Notes: generated by a model not told the origin, from the sequence alone. A DNA stretch of 64,000 nucleotides from Botrytis cinerea B05.10 (GCF_000143535.2 NC_037320.1:1922001-1986000), one strand, 5' to 3'; shown: positions 12,755 through 25,467, counted from the stretch's first letter. Made by a program: numbers and translations.

Positions 12755-13273
12755 ACCATTCACGACCAAAGTTTCGAGCAGGAAATCGGCTTGCTAATTA
12801 AATAGAATTTCGGGAGCAGAGATCTTGACGAAGGACCACTCAAAGGACATTAACCTCATTTATCAATTCCCATCTTTCTCACATCCTCACTTAATCCCCC
12901 CCCCCGTTGTTCCTCTTTATCCACTATCGAAGAAAAAGAAAACCCACCGCACCGCCGCTGCCGCGTAATCCTTACCATTCGAAAAGGGTTTGAATCACTC
13001 GAGTCACTCCATCTCAAACAGAGCAATCCTCGTTCACGCTGTCACATCAAACCAAATAGCGCACAATTCTCACTCCCCACATACTCAAAAGCGCACAATT
13101 CGGTCAAGAATCCACAATTAAACCTTTCATGGGGATTGCCAATACCCTTGAGAGCGAGGAATAAAATAGAGTGCTGAGAGAAGAATTATATATACAAGTC
13201 TCCACTTTGGCAGATCCTCCCTATTCGATTTTTTTATTATTATTCAAAGAGAAAAGGGAGAACGTCTCGCGAA

Positions 13274-16200
13274 ATGACGTTGAGTAAGTGAACTACTTCC
13301 ATTCACACTCATTTTACCTTAGCATTTTATATCTTCTTCCAACTGCTCTAATTCCACTACAAAACTTTGGAGGGTTTGTACCGGAGGAAGTCAAAGAACA
13401 GCTAGAAGCGCAAGCTATTACGGAAGTGTTTGCACTAGAAGATCTCAAGATGAGCTCTAGTCCAAAGAAGAGGTCGAGATCCGTCTCCCGCTTGCATCGC
13501 ATTTCTGCGTATCTTCCAAATATTTTTGTAGAGACAGACTCTAAATCTACTAAAGAAAAGATCCCACCAATACCTCAAAATGCCAACATTCCTATTCGAC
13601 AACCACCATCTCCCGAACCATCCGCAGATGTTCCACCCGTTCCTACGCTTCCCTCCATGCCCACCAGTGCTCCGCCAGCACCACCGACTCAACAAGGACC
13701 AAATAAATTACAAAAGGAACAACCTCATAATAATTCGTGGCCACTCAATCCCTCTCCCTCGCCAGATGCAGCAGAACCTCCTGTTAATCAACTCACGGAA
13801 AGAAGAGGCAGACACGGCTCCACGTCGAATGTCAACTCCCTTGCACCACCATCTCCATTTTCTGCGGTGAGTGGTAATGGAAATAGATCAGTATCGTCTC
13901 CAATATCCAGTCGACCAACTTCGTACATTTCAGATGGTGAGAATAATGCGAAGGCATCAAAACGAAGGAGTTTTTTCCCGGTAAAAACGAAGTCGAGACA
14001 TTCATCCTCAAACTCCGGCTCGGATGGTAGATCATCTGCTTGGGTTATTGCAGGGGATCAAAAGATTGATTACAACATTTCGCTTGTAACCAATGGTGAG
14101 AAGGTAATGATACTGTTGGCGGGCCCTCTGATAACATCATAGCTAACGGATAATAGGTACCAGAATTATGGGAAGAATATTGCGATACATTTGTACACGT
14201 TTTTCCAGAATCATTTAGCCATGGACCATCGTTCAAAGTTCCCTCCCTGGTCCTATCGTCATCCGGACCCCTTCACGAAATGATAACCAGCAGTCTCGCT
14301 AAGCGGAGGTCAACAAGTTTGGATTCGGCTGGTAGGCAAAGTCCTGATGATTCAACACAAACCGGTACACCTCCAGAAACCCCTGTTGATGGACCATCTG
14401 GATCAGAAGCGTCTTCGGATTACATGAACCCATACCCTGAAAACAATGGAGAAATCCATCTTTACTTTCCGACAGAATTATCTACTGATGATCCTACTAA
14501 ATTTTCTCCCGACGATATACAAAATCTTGTCAATGTTCGAAATTTCTTTGCATTCATGACGGGTCAGCCACTTGTTGCCACAAAAAGTTGCCCTACTACA
14601 TTCTATATATTCTTGGCCATATCGTCAATGTTACAAAAGTTTGAATTTAGCAATTATGATGGATCAACCTATGGAGAGGCAGCAGCAGCTAGCTTTGCCT
14701 TTTTCCTGGATGAATTTCGTTTAGCCGATGTTAGACAAAGTCGAGAGAAGACTGTTGAGGCGATTATATTAGGAGAGCGCATGAGGTCCACAGAATTGTA
14801 TCACGAGGCATTTGTACATGCAGCTGGAAAATGGCACTCGATCAAAGATCTGAAATCGAACCTTTTCAAGGAAATTTCAAACAACACTCGGGATCGACTT
14901 GAACGAGCATCTTTGGAACTTTCCCAACGACAACAACGTGCTGAGGAGCGATTGGCTGATTTTGAATACCCTGCGTTATTTTCTGGTGCAGCAGCATCAA
15001 AAACTAGCGCAGAATCTAAAATTGCTAGATTCCAAAATTGGAGGACGAACTACCTAAATATGAGGAGGCATGTACTATCGTACTACAAGATAGTTCATGG
15101 TCAATGGCCACCAAAGCAAAGAACCAAGAATCAATATGTCGAAGGTGGCTTGAATCGACAAGTACTTAAACAGCTTTACTCTGATATGTGTGATCTTTAC
15201 GACTTTATGGCTGATCGAGATGCTATCACGACTAGATCTATGGACTCAGAGGATCAGGATGTGGCTCATGCTAATCCAATTCATTTAGCAGCAAGAAAAA
15301 TCTTGGCTGAATTTGATAGATCTTCCCCACCAGTTCTACCACCCATTCCATTCGATGTACCTAAAATTCCAACGATGGCATCTATTGAACCTGGCTATCC
15401 TCTTCTATCACCCAAGGATCAACACAAGGCATCAACTAGAAAACTCAAGGAATACGAGCTACTTCTTATCTTAGCTAAGAGTCATAACCTTGATGCTGAC
15501 AAGAAAACTCCATTTATGGAGATGCATAAAACATTTGAGGAGAAGGAATCCAAGGGTAAGAATGTTCAAGAATTGGCCGATCAGAGATATGGACATTGGT
15601 TGTTCCTCTACGCAGTCATTCAATCACTTCCTATGCTTGTTGTAGACGTGGACAATGTACGATACACAGAAGGAGTGGATTACTTCTTATGTCAACCACC
15701 CTTGGGTAATCTACCTTGGTTGGAAGATGCGGCGGGAGTGAAAATGGCATGGTATGGAGTTCAAGGCGGTCAAGGAGTGGTCAGTTTACCTAGTGACGTT
15801 GTCAATTATGGTACCGAAGGTGTTTACCGCAGATCACATTGCTGGACAGTTGCTCAGAAATGGATCAATAATGCCGAAGCAAATGAGATCTCACAACCGT
15901 TCTCACCAGATGACCAAGAGGAAGGAACAATGTCACCACTTGCGCCACCCCCTGGATTTGGCGGAAGCTTTAGTCGACCAGATAGTCGAGGTCGTGAAAA
16001 TTCTTCTCGAAGATCAAGTGTTGCAAGTAATGGTATGCTTGGAGTTGATAATCGTAGCAACAGTCGACAATCTCAACGAAACAGTGTCATGCTTGGCTTG
16101 GAAATGTTACCAATTCCAGGTAATATGGAACCTGGTTTCAGATCAGACTCACCAGCTGGACGTGAATCACCTGTAAGTGCTGTGGGAAGAAGAGGCGCAT

Positions 16201-16358
16201 CACCTTATAGCCGCAACAGTGTGATCAGTCGAAATAGTGTTGTTAGTCTCCATACGGATGGTCGACCCGTATCTTCAGCTGGAAGAAAAGAATCGACTTT
16301 CGATGATATTCTTGGTACATCTGGTTTGGGACAAAAAGAAAAGGGAAAGAAGAAATGA
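13274..16358 (+). CDS. Conserved fungal protein of unknown function, possibly the DUF8004 family
   Basis: Model: join(13274..13283, 13373..14103, 14157..16358), 980 residues. The first exon is only 10 nt (ATG ACG TTG A) and depends on an 89-nt intron. The second intron (14104-14156, gtaatg...aatag) is well supported because it joins K to VPELWEEYCDTF in frame. Residues 30-240 are Ser/Pro-rich and disordered. A folded region follows: the segment around VPELWEEYCDTFVHVFPESF, an acidic insert, then the block with YFPTELSTDDPTKFSPDDIQ and FFAFMTGQPLVATKSCPT, and a helical block with NWRTNYLNMRRHVLSYYKIVHG. The C-terminal 180 residues are again Ser/Arg-rich (RRSS, NSVISRNSVVSL) and could be phosphorylated. 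I recall this arrangement from ascomycete proteins labelled DUF8004, but I am not certain of the name. No enzymatic motif is seen. The start is the weakest part of the model. Confidence 0.8.
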
Positions 16359-16900
16359 TGTAAAGGGATTGAAATATTTTTTTTATGTTTACATGAGGGA
16401 TGGAGTTTGAAAAATATCACCCAATTATACGTATACCAGTGCGTGTGCGAGGATATGGATATTAATATAGGATACCAAAAAACTTTAAATGTCTGTGCGA
16501 TATGTGGTATTGCGGAAAGCGAGCATATCTTGAGGGAGCATTAGTTGGGCGTTTTTGAAGTTTTTTCCTTTTTTCCCTTTGGGGGATGAATATAGGGAGG
16601 GGAATGCGGAAGTAGTAGGACATCGGGAAAGGGGGGGTCGTTTTCCTTGGTCTACTTTTCGATGAAGTCGTTGTGAGGTGATGGATGAGTAATTTGAGGG
16701 GTGGGAGATGAGGGCGAGGGGAGTGTACACATGGACTTCATGATGTCTGATGGTAAGAGGGAGAAGAAGTCGTAGAGAGGTAGTAATGAAGATGCATTCA
16801 AGATATTCCACCCATTTCCATGTGGATTAGTATGTGAACTTTGATTGATCAAAAATTGAAAATGGATGGTTTTTAAGTGATTTTTCTGGTGTAGGGTTAG
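16359..16900 (+). other. 3' flank of the 980-residue protein gene
   Basis: No gene is supported. The stretch should contain the 3' UTR of the upstream gene (stop at 16358) and ends at the target duplication of the LTR-like repeat. The reverse-strand frames here are low-complexity. Confidence 0.5.
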
Positions 16901-17105
16901 TGTTGGTTTGAGAATGATACGAAAGACGTCGCACCCACGTATTGTATGTCCTAATTGTCTATATTCCATTCTGTCTAAAGAGCTAGCTATATACAGGAAA
17001 TAGTAGGTGTTATATAGAGCTACTGAAAGAGCTAGTCTCTTTCGCATTCGCTTACGGTTTTATTATAGTAGCCATTGAATTGAAGTCATTCACTGCGTTC
17101 ACACC
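16901..17105. mobile_element. Solo-LTR-like repeat, copy 1, with 5-bp target duplication
   Basis: This 205-bp stretch is similar end to end to 26836-27054. Shared blocks include cgcacccacg / agcacccacg, taaagagctagcta, tactgaaagagctag, ctttcgcattcgctta and gaattgaagtcattcact. It begins TGTTGG, a common start of Ty1/copia-type LTRs, and ends TTCACACC. It is flanked by the direct duplication GTTAG (16896-16900 and 17106-17110). No internal retrotransposon coding sequence is present, so a solo LTR left by recombination is the simplest reading. A short non-autonomous element is the alternative, since the right end is CC rather than the usual CA. Confidence 0.8.
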
Positions 17106-17110
17106 GTTAG

Positions 17111-18950
17111 AAAGATGTAGTGATAACTTATTGAGGATTTTTTTTTAGTGGTTGGTAGTAGGCGTTAGGTGAGGTGGAATGAGTGAGGGAAATGAGGTTT
17201 TTGTTCGTGAATAAGAAAAGAAATCCTTGTTATTGTTTATTTTGGGGAGTGGATGTGTTTGTGATGTGTATTGAGATAGGGGAAGGGAGGGAAAGGGAAA
17301 GGGGAAGTGATGATTGATAATTGATGATTGATGAGTGCTGGAAATGGATTGGTAGGGAGTAGGCAAGGCTTTGGATCGATGATTGGTTGGTTGGTTGGTT
17401 GATTTTGTTTTATTTTGTTTTATTTCGTTTTATTTCTAGACGTATTGGAGATTTTGATTTTGATTTTGATTTGTTTGTTTTGTCTTGGAGGGAGAGTTGG
17501 AGTTGGAGTTGGAGTTGGAGTTGGAGTTGGAGTTGGAGTTGGGGGTTGGGGGGAGAGGATGGAGGGTAGAATTGAGATTGTGATTGAGGTAGGGAATAAG
17601 AAATGAAAGGGGTTGTGCTTGTAAGTTGAAATTGAAGTTAGAATTGGAATTGAAGTTGGGGATTAAAGATTAAGAGCTGAAGGGAGATGATAAAGGGCAA
17701 AGGATAAAAAAAGAGAGAATAGAATTGAAGTTGAAATTGGAATTGGAATTGAGATAAAAATAAGGAATAAAGAAGGTTGCGATTAAAAGTGGAAGTGAAA
17801 GTTGAAATTGGAGTGAGAGTTGGAGTTGGAGTTGGAATTGGAATTGGAATTAGAGTTGAGATTAAACTAGAGGATAAGGAATGAGGGGGGTTTGGGATTG
17901 AAGTTGGAGTGGAAGTTGTTGGAGAAATTTAATAAAGAAATTAATGCTGAGTAATGTTTATTAGAAGGCTTGAATTTAAATGGGGAGCTGGGAATGGGAG
18001 AGAACTAGGAGGGAGAAGTGGAAGGGAGAGGGTGAATTAGGAGGGTAAAGTAGGAGAGTGGATTTGAGAATGAATAGGAGGGGGCGAATGAGGAGAGAGT
18101 GAATAGAAGAGTAAATTTAAGAGTAAATTTGAGAGTGAATTTGAAAGTGGATAGAAGGGGATGAATGAGAAAAATGAATAGGAAAGTAAATAAGAAGGGT
18201 GAATACAGGGGAATAAATAAATAAAATGAATGAGAAGAGTGAATATAAAGAGTGAATAGGAGGAGAATCAATTGAAGAGTGAATAAGAAGAGTGAATAAG
18301 AAGAGTGAATAAGAAGAGTAAATAAGGAAAGTAAGAAAAGGAATTAAAAAATAAGAATTATAAGTGAGAAGAGTAATAAAAATAATACAGATGACTAAAA
18401 TATACATATAAATAAGAAAGAATTGAGATGAGTATAGATTATTACAAATGAATGTTAATGAATCAAAATAAGAAAGAGAAAAGAAATACAATACTGAAAA
18501 CAGAGTACATTTGTTATAGTAAACAACATAGATGAAATAAATGAGAGTAGATTGAAATTAAAGATTGGTAAATAGGGTGAGGAGAGTGAGGAGTTACAAT
18601 GAATATAGGGAATAAAGTAATCAATGATGTGAAATAGTTATAAAGTTGGAAAATTGAAGAAGGTTAGGAAAATGAGATAGTTATGGATGAGAAAGATAGA
18701 AAGACGGGAAGATTCAGAGATTAATAAGAAGAAGTAGAGTAATTAGAAATCTGAGAATAGGTTATATAAGATATAAGATATAGGATAATGTATAAGAAAT
18801 TGCGAAATTGTTAGAGGGATTTGAGATGAGAAGAATGAGAAGGTGAGAAGATTTATCGAGAAATTGATAATAGGACTAGTATGTTTGTATTTGTATTTAT
18901 ATCTTTAAATTTGTAACTAATAAGAAGTATACGAATCAGTTTTCAAGTTT
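17111..18950. repeat. C-depleted, purine-rich low-complexity tract
   Basis: On the plus strand, 60-base lines between about 17700 and 18360 contain 0 or 1 C. The sequence is built from G, A and T in short degenerate repeats: TTGGAG units near 17500-17541 and 17815-17850, and a 13-base gaagagtgaataa-like unit near 18272-18326. Minus-strand frames here encode only Phe/Leu/Ser/Ile/Pro-rich strings and are compositional artefacts. Confidence 0.8.
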
Positions 18951-20980
18951 AAGATTTTGAGAAAGAGGAGATTAAGTAACTAAATAATTAAATGATTGAA
19001 TGATTGAATGATTAATAAGAGAAAGGAGATGAGAGACGAAATATTATTATTATATAAACTTTTTTGTAGATTTTGAATACTTTATAAACGTTGAAAGATG
19101 CCTTTTCTCTCTCTCTTCTATATTCACTTAGATGAGTAGATAATATATTATAATTACTTATTATATATTGAGATTATATAATTATATGATTTGATTTAAT
19201 CTGAGACTTTCTAGTAATAGGAGAAAAAAAGAGATAATAAGAAAAAGAAAGTAGATAAGAGAGTTATTTTGATTTTATTCTAGCTTCTTTAATTGAATAA
19301 ATTCGATTCTAGTAATACTTTACATAGTAAGTGGTACATATTAGAATGCTTAATGTTTAATAGATTATATACATACTAATAGAAAGAACAAATCAATCTT
19401 ATTCAATGTAGGGGAAAAGTGAAATGAGTATTTTTGAAAGCAATATTAACTAGATCGTATCTCATTATTTCGAATCACTATACAAAAATAGAAGGATCAA
19501 TAATGACGATTAATATAAACACCTTTATGTTTTAATGTTGAAAGGGAAGGAACGATAACAATACTCTAATAGTCTGTAGGAATCGAATGTTCTCGTATAT
19601 AAAACTTTATAACGTTCGAGAATACACATCTTTGGGCAGGGATCTAGCAGATGTATTACGAGGAATTGAGTATCAGAATACTTAACTACAAGGAGGCTCT
19701 TTAGACTCAATAGATGCATGAAGGTTCGTTGGAATAAACAAGTCCCCGTGAAAGAAAAGTATTTGAGAAATAAACTTTTCTTCGCCCGAAGGGGGTTTTG
19801 AAGAAGAGAGGCAAGTTACTAGGTGTACGCTCATTGGTAGAGACATCGATCAATGAATATATGGAGCAAGAGGAGGCAACCCGGAGATTCCGAGATATAT
19901 GAGGGGCGGGTCACGTCTAGGTAGGGATTAAATATTCGGGGCGAATATTCGAACACGTGTAGTCGTGAGACATGGCTGCCTGGATGTGGATTGAACGGGT
20001 ACTTTGAACACTTGTTTCGATTTTGATGACGTCGTGAAGGTTAGAAAGGTGGATGTGGTGGGTAGAATATATGGGTAGAATAGATAGCTTGGGTGAATGG
20101 ATAACGGTTGTTCCTGCATAGCAAGAGTATTACGAGTTCAAGTGATAATAAATCTACAAATGTATCAAAATTCTAGTTTTTTTTACATCAGTTAAATTAT
20201 ACGTCTCTTTCAAATACTTCAAAGTATAAATTTCAAAGGTCTATAATCGCATCATCATCACCTATCTGAATTACAAAGAGTCTCTCACTATAGTATAATA
20301 TAACCCCTCAATACACAACACTACCATTAAGCTGTTTTCGCCTTCTTAACTTATAAAACAATCAGATGTGAATCTCCGAGTCTAATAACGATGCTAAAAA
20401 GTGATTCTCAGTACTGTAGCCGCTAGAGTGCGCTATGCCATTTGTTGTCGCCTTGCAGGTTGATACCTCCTCCAATTAAGCGATCAAGGATTGTGATCAG
20501 TGGCGTGGTTATAAAAATCTCGGTAAATTTTTAATAAAACCTATGCCTGCCTCTTGCTTACGTGTGGCTGCGACGTTTGCGGGTTGCCGGAACATTCCCA
20601 TTTTCCGACATCCTCCGATTGAATTAGAGCAAAAGTGGCCCTATTCAATCTGAGAAATGTATCATGACTTAATTTCTATATGTGTATCTTAGTCGTTGAC
20701 TTTGGCTGCTCTAGCAGCAAAGTGAACATCTGCTCACTCTAATCTGAGCACTTTTGATGCCTAATGTACAGTCAACATCAAAATGATAATAGGCTGACAC
20801 TGTGTGTTCTAGATTAGATTAGACCCCTGCATGTTTCCCGAGCTAGCATACTTAAAGATTAGAGCCTATACTCACCTGACGAGAAACAACAAACATGTCA
20901 TCTTGTGCAAGATGTTCTCTGCACAACTTTTCACACCTTTCAATCCTAACATAACCCCACATAGATCAGTCAATTTCGCC
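18951..20980. other. AT-rich intergenic DNA
   Basis: No gene is supported. The stretch from about 18950 to 19500 is very AT-rich with many TA steps, as expected for decayed or RIP-mutated repeats. The rest has mixed composition. A small perfect inverted motif (cttcgcccgaag) lies near 19780-19793. The last few hundred bases should include the promoter of the hydrolase-like gene. Confidence 0.45.
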
Positions 20981-21991
20981 ATGCCTTTTATGGAAACCTA
21001 TTCTACATGGAGTAGCCAAGGCATCTTCTATACTGATTCTTGGAATGACGATACAATCACCTTTCTCCCAGATGGCCAGGAAGTGAGGGAGCTACCGCCT
21101 AAACCCATCACCTTACTCCTTCATGGGCTTGGGTCATCCTCCTGTTTCTACCATACCATCACACCCGCCATTTCCCCTCCATCCGTTGCATAGCGCTCGA
21201 TTATCCTGGCTCAGGCCTTCCCACCCCCCCCCCCCCCCCCCCCCTACGCCACTACCCTCTCCCCATAGCATACAAACCCTTACCAAAATAGTAATCAAGT
21301 TGATTGACGAACTTGGATTCAAGGAGAAGATAATAGTCGTCGGTCACTCAATAGGGACTATCATCGCTAGCAACTTAGCAGCCGAATATCCCGACCGTAT
21401 AGGAGGTGTTGTCTTACTTGGAGCACTTAATCCTTGCAAAGGCCTGGCCGCCATACTTGATGGAAGGATTAAGGCTATAACGGAATGTAAGTATCTGTGT
21501 CGATTGCTCAATACAGTGTCTCGGCTTTACCCTCTATGATCGGGTCGACTATACACTGACAGTGAGCAGTAGGAAAAGGCTTGATCGATTTAGCATCCTC
21601 CCTTCCCCGAATCACCACATCCAGAAAGTCAACCCCACTCGAACGCGCCTACGTCCTCTCTTCAATTCTATCTATGGACCCAAATGAGTATGTCCGCCTC
21701 AGCAAAGCTATTACAAACTCCAAAAAACCACGGTATTTTGTGATCAAGGCCTCACTGTTGATTTTGGCTGGGGAAGATGACATGAATGTTTCTAGTGAGG
21801 AAATTTTGGAGGCATATGGAACAGCCAAGCACAAGAAGAAACTCGAATGGTTGAAGGATTGTGGGCATTGGATTTGTGTTGAAAAAGGGGATGTGGTTGC
21901 GATCAGCCTATTGATTCTGTTTAAAAATCGTGCAGCTAATACGTCCTCGTCACTGGACCCATTCACATCATCGAGGCGCTCGCTGGCATGA
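20981..21991 (+). pseudogene. Alpha/beta hydrolase (enol-lactonase-like), frameshifted
   Basis: The pieces match an alpha/beta hydrolase in order: an N-terminal segment from MPFMETYSTWSSQG (ATG 20981; an upstream in-frame ATG lies at 20831), the oxyanion-loop segment ITLLLHGLGSSSCFYHT, the strand RCIALDYPGSG, the nucleophile elbow VVGHSIGTIIASNLA (Ser in G-H-S-I-G), then GEDD and DCGHW with the likely acid and catalytic His. A GT-AG intron at 21487-21569 is intact (phase 1). The frame changes at least twice between about 21160 and 21290, and a run of 21 C sits at 21224-21244. Either the gene is dead or the homopolymer was misread; two separate shifts make simple sequencing error less likely. 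The best family guess is 3-oxoadipate enol-lactonase-like hydrolases. The C terminus (NRAANTSSSLDPF...) looks unusual and may also be out of frame. Confidence 0.65.
21224..21244. repeat. C21 homopolymer inside the hydrolase
   Basis: 21 consecutive C bases between the segments encoding the DYPGSG strand and the nucleophile elbow. It is close to the point where the reading frame changes. Confidence 0.9.
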
Positions 21992-24900
21992 AGGTATTGT
22001 TCACCCATGCCACGCTCCACAATAGACTAGACGTGATAGTCGTGTCTTAGTAGATTGAGTCTAGCGAACCCAGGCGCGAGCATAGTAAATTTATCTAAGT
22101 CAATGTGTATTACTCAACACTGAAATATTAACCCCCCTCGTCTCACCGGCATAACTCACGGGCGGTATTTTTTTCTCTATGAATGTCTTTAGAATTTGCA
22201 GCCATACTATTTTATGATAGAGTCTTTCTTTAACTCCTTCAAATTCGAGAAAGACTTTAATATTCGGGATTAAATAGGGGAGATAACAGAAGCAGCGATT
22301 TGTAGCACAGTTGAAACAATTGATAGTATAATCAAACATACTCTATTTCTTAAGGATAATAGCTAAAGAAAATAGTATGTTGATAGTGACTTTATAGACT
22401 CGCTCAGAAAAGAATTATGGTTTCAAAACTCCAAATTCGTCTTGTGACCGGGTGTGCCTCGGAACTCAGAGATAGAAGTTATAGTGAATAGGTGAAATAA
22501 ACAGGTAGAAAGAGAAAGTAGCATTTCAGAAAAAGGGCAAGATTTAAAATCTATCTTTCTGCGGGGTTTTCCTTGAAAATGAACCAGCCTGCATGTAAAA
22601 GAAAAATTGACGAGAAATTTCAAAAACCCACTCGTACGACTCTGCTGCCTTTTCCCATCTTCCATGACTTCCTCTTCGATATCTGTCTTCAGGTCAATCA
22701 TGTTGAAAATTGATGTAATCAATTTAATTCAGCCCAAACCACCCACGTGATTTCGCCCCTTTTGCAACGCTCCTAATCCGGTGAATCGTCCCTCAACCGC
22801 CTCCTATCGCCTCCCCCAAGCTTTTTGAAAAGAAGCTTTCCGGTCAGCTGAGCAGATTTAATCTTGATTATCTTCACTTTTTACAAGTTTTCCTCGTAAC
22901 GTGGGTGAAACAATGTTACTGTAGCAGTAGCTGTGGGGAAAGTATTGGATGAAGAGTTGTTGTCACTTGTCATGATGGGGCTGAGTTTATATGTATGGGG
23001 TGGTGAGTGGAGTGGTGAGTCGTAAGATTTAACGTGCCGTCTTGGCATGCATGGGGCCGGCCACGGCGGGTTGCCGGTTAATCACATTCTTTAGCGAGGG
23101 GCAGGGGGCGGATTTTCTACGAAGAGATGAGAGCTAAATCAACCGTGCCAATTATATGGGGGTTATATATTTCGCGTGGTTGGAGAAGTTTAAGCTTATT
23201 TTTGTGCAGGATCTTATGGTTTGCGGACTTTCCGAAGGTCAATTTGGGTTGAATGGACTGAGTTGGCAGGGGTTAAGGTGGGTTTCAATATTGGGTTGCA
23301 TCTGGTCGTGAAGTATTTGCGGGGTAGTCGCAAAACATTTCAAGAGGGTAGGAAGAGGCTGAAATCTCTAGAGAGGGAAAAAATCAGGGTTATCATTGAA
23401 ATTTACGTAAAATCATTAATTCCAGTTGTCAATTTCGTTGAAACATCGAGAAAAGAGTGCGCTTATGTTTAGATTATCATACGATTCATGATTTCAGGAT
23501 CTATTCCGTCTAACTGTGAATAATACGCTGTGATAAAACTCAATCTGAATGTGAGGTTTTTGTTCGAGATGCGATTCAGCCTGTCGTCTTTATTACATGG
23601 ATATCTATAAGACAAGAGAGCCATCTACGTAGGTGGAAAACTGTTGAGCTCTTTGTATACGAGTTGCATGGAAATGCTTAAGCTTTTGATGAGTCAGAAA
23701 ATAGTTATGTGAGGGGTTATCGGAGTTTAATACTGGTGACAGAAACAGCCAGGACGGACTAGCGGATACTACTGTAGGAGCGGGGGCGGGCTCGGGATTG
23801 AGTGTGGGCATCCGCTAACTAATCAGGAGATATCAAAGTGACATGACATGGTTTAAAATCTGAATGATTGGATACCGCGATGAACCCATCTGGGAATGAA
23901 GAATTGGCATTCAAACCCGTTTTAGGATTAATATTTGGTTTTAGTCCGATTCAAGAACAGAAGTCTTGAAACCACGCTAATGCACCACATTTTAGGTTCA
24001 GCTTCTGAACGTCAAGCCTCGCATTTTGAAAAACCCTTGTAGAAATTGTATCTGTCAATGGAGATAATACGAATACCAGGAATTCCAATCAATGGAAATG
24101 CAATGGTACTCAATGAAGTTGAGATTGGGAACTGTGAATTCTTATTGAGTGCGGAATTGCGGAATTGAGTAATCTTATTAAAGATATTCGTGTTGTCTCT
24201 TCGGTATACTATAAAAGGACATATGGGTCATCAACAAACTCGATGATTGAGGTTTATCTATTCCAAATTTAGCTTTAATTACATGCATTACCATTCCCCA
24301 CCGGGAACCATAGAATTGTGGGAATGCTGCAGTACTTCCAACGTGGTGGAGATGTAAACGAGAAAGACTGTTGTTCAAATCAGCAATGGTAGAGAAATTT
24401 TATGGAACACATAAGGTCTCCATGATAGATTCTCTCAGCCAGTGACCGAGTATTTTCAGATGGAGAAGTGGGGTCCTTCATTTTTACCAATCATCACAAA
24501 GCAAAATCTTCCAAGACAAATTAGTAGGCTGAATAAAATCTAGACTTAATCAATGCTAGAGGGAATAAACAGAAATATAATGCAAGTTGACTGTGGTGTG
24601 GTACCCGTCAACTACTACGTGCTGCTGCTTAATAGATCAAGCGTGTCATTTTCTTTTTTTCTCCATGTATTATGCGGGTCATCTCGATCTCCTCTTGCAT
24701 GGGGCTTCGATTTTTTAGGGGCGAGTAATCTAAATCCGCATCAGAACTTCACGCTGAATTTGAGAGTGGTCCAGAACATTAGAACAGGGGATCACGTTCA
24801 ACACTATTAGCGTTCCTTTTCTTGTAGATCTTTTCCCTCTTAAATTTCAATACTGCAGTCTGAATGCCCTCAACTGGAACATTCAAGCTTCTCGGCGTTT

Positions 24901-25317
24901 CTTGGTGATCCTTCGTTACTACAAAAATTGCAAACTATAGCGAATCATGAGATGCAGACCTTCATTCTACAATGTATTCACTAGAGCCAGTCGGTCAAAA
25001 CAGGAAACAACAAGGGGTGTGAATGTACAACACGAAGATGGCTATTTTTGATAGCCATCTAAGACTACCATTCATAAGTGGTTTTTCCCATGAAACGGCT
25101 ATGATCGGCATTTAAGGCGTCGCTGAAAGGACCAGACACCACTTCTATCCTGTGAGGAATTGGTAGTGACAGTTTAGATCCACCTGCTCGCTTCTCATGC
25201 AAGAACATGGAAGGATCCACCTACGTAGACGGCTGTTGTATCCCAAAAGCTACGTGCAGCTGAGGTTTGCGGTTGGCTTAGTGAACCCAAAGCGGTAAAT
25301 CATACCTCTCAAGAAGT

Positions 25318-25326
25318 GTATAAAGA
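25318..25326 (+). promoter_or_regulatory. TATA box of the hydrophobin-like gene
   Basis: The sequence gtataaaga lies about 145 bases before the ATG at 25468, a usual distance for a strongly expressed fungal secreted-protein gene. Confidence 0.5.
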
Positions 25327-25349
25327 GCAGAGGAATTCCCAACTAAAAT

Positions 25350-25387
25350 AACATCAATCACATCATCAATCACATCATCAATCACTT
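25350..25387 (+). repeat. ATCACATCATCA direct repeats in the leader
   Basis: Three near-perfect copies of a 13-base unit (atcaatcacatca) lie between the TATA-like box and the start codon, so they are probably transcribed as part of the 5' UTR. The leader is almost free of G. Confidence 0.7.
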
Positions 25388-25467
25388 CTATCACATCAAC
25401 AAGTCCTTCAAACAAACAACATTCACCCGCTACTTCAAGCCTTCAAACTTCCAACACTTCATTCAAA

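Larger units (their letters stand above)
8596..13273. other. Long intergenic region (4.7 kb)
   Basis: No gene is supported on either strand. It should hold the promoter of the transporter ending at 8595 and the promoter and leader of the gene starting at 13274. Contents: ctctatg-type direct repeats near 10370-10400, ctcgttta-type repeats near 10425-10457, a G-run array at 11752-11779, AGGAATGAG repeats near 11820-11850, a CTAC array near 12710-12754 and a C run near 12896-12905. Minus-strand frames at 11017-11620 look partly coding and could be joined by a GT-AG intron, but they lack an in-frame ATG start. Confidence 0.55.
21992..25467. other. Intergenic region (3.5 kb) before the hydrophobin-like gene
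   Basis: I see no supportable gene. Short frames on both strands (for example minus 22423-22722 and plus 23221-23472) match nothing I recognise. The composition is moderately AT-rich without clear repeats until the leader of the gene at 25468. Confidence 0.45.

Noticed and set aside
13284..13372. Alternative reading of the first intron of the 980-residue protein as coding
   Set aside because: The frame reads through from a GTG codon, not ATG. The short exon from the ATG at 13274 with a GT-AG intron fits better, though only weakly.
17145..18491. Minus-strand frames rich in Phe, Leu, Ser and Ile
   Set aside because: These are products of the C-free plus strand and its repeats; they are not real membrane proteins.
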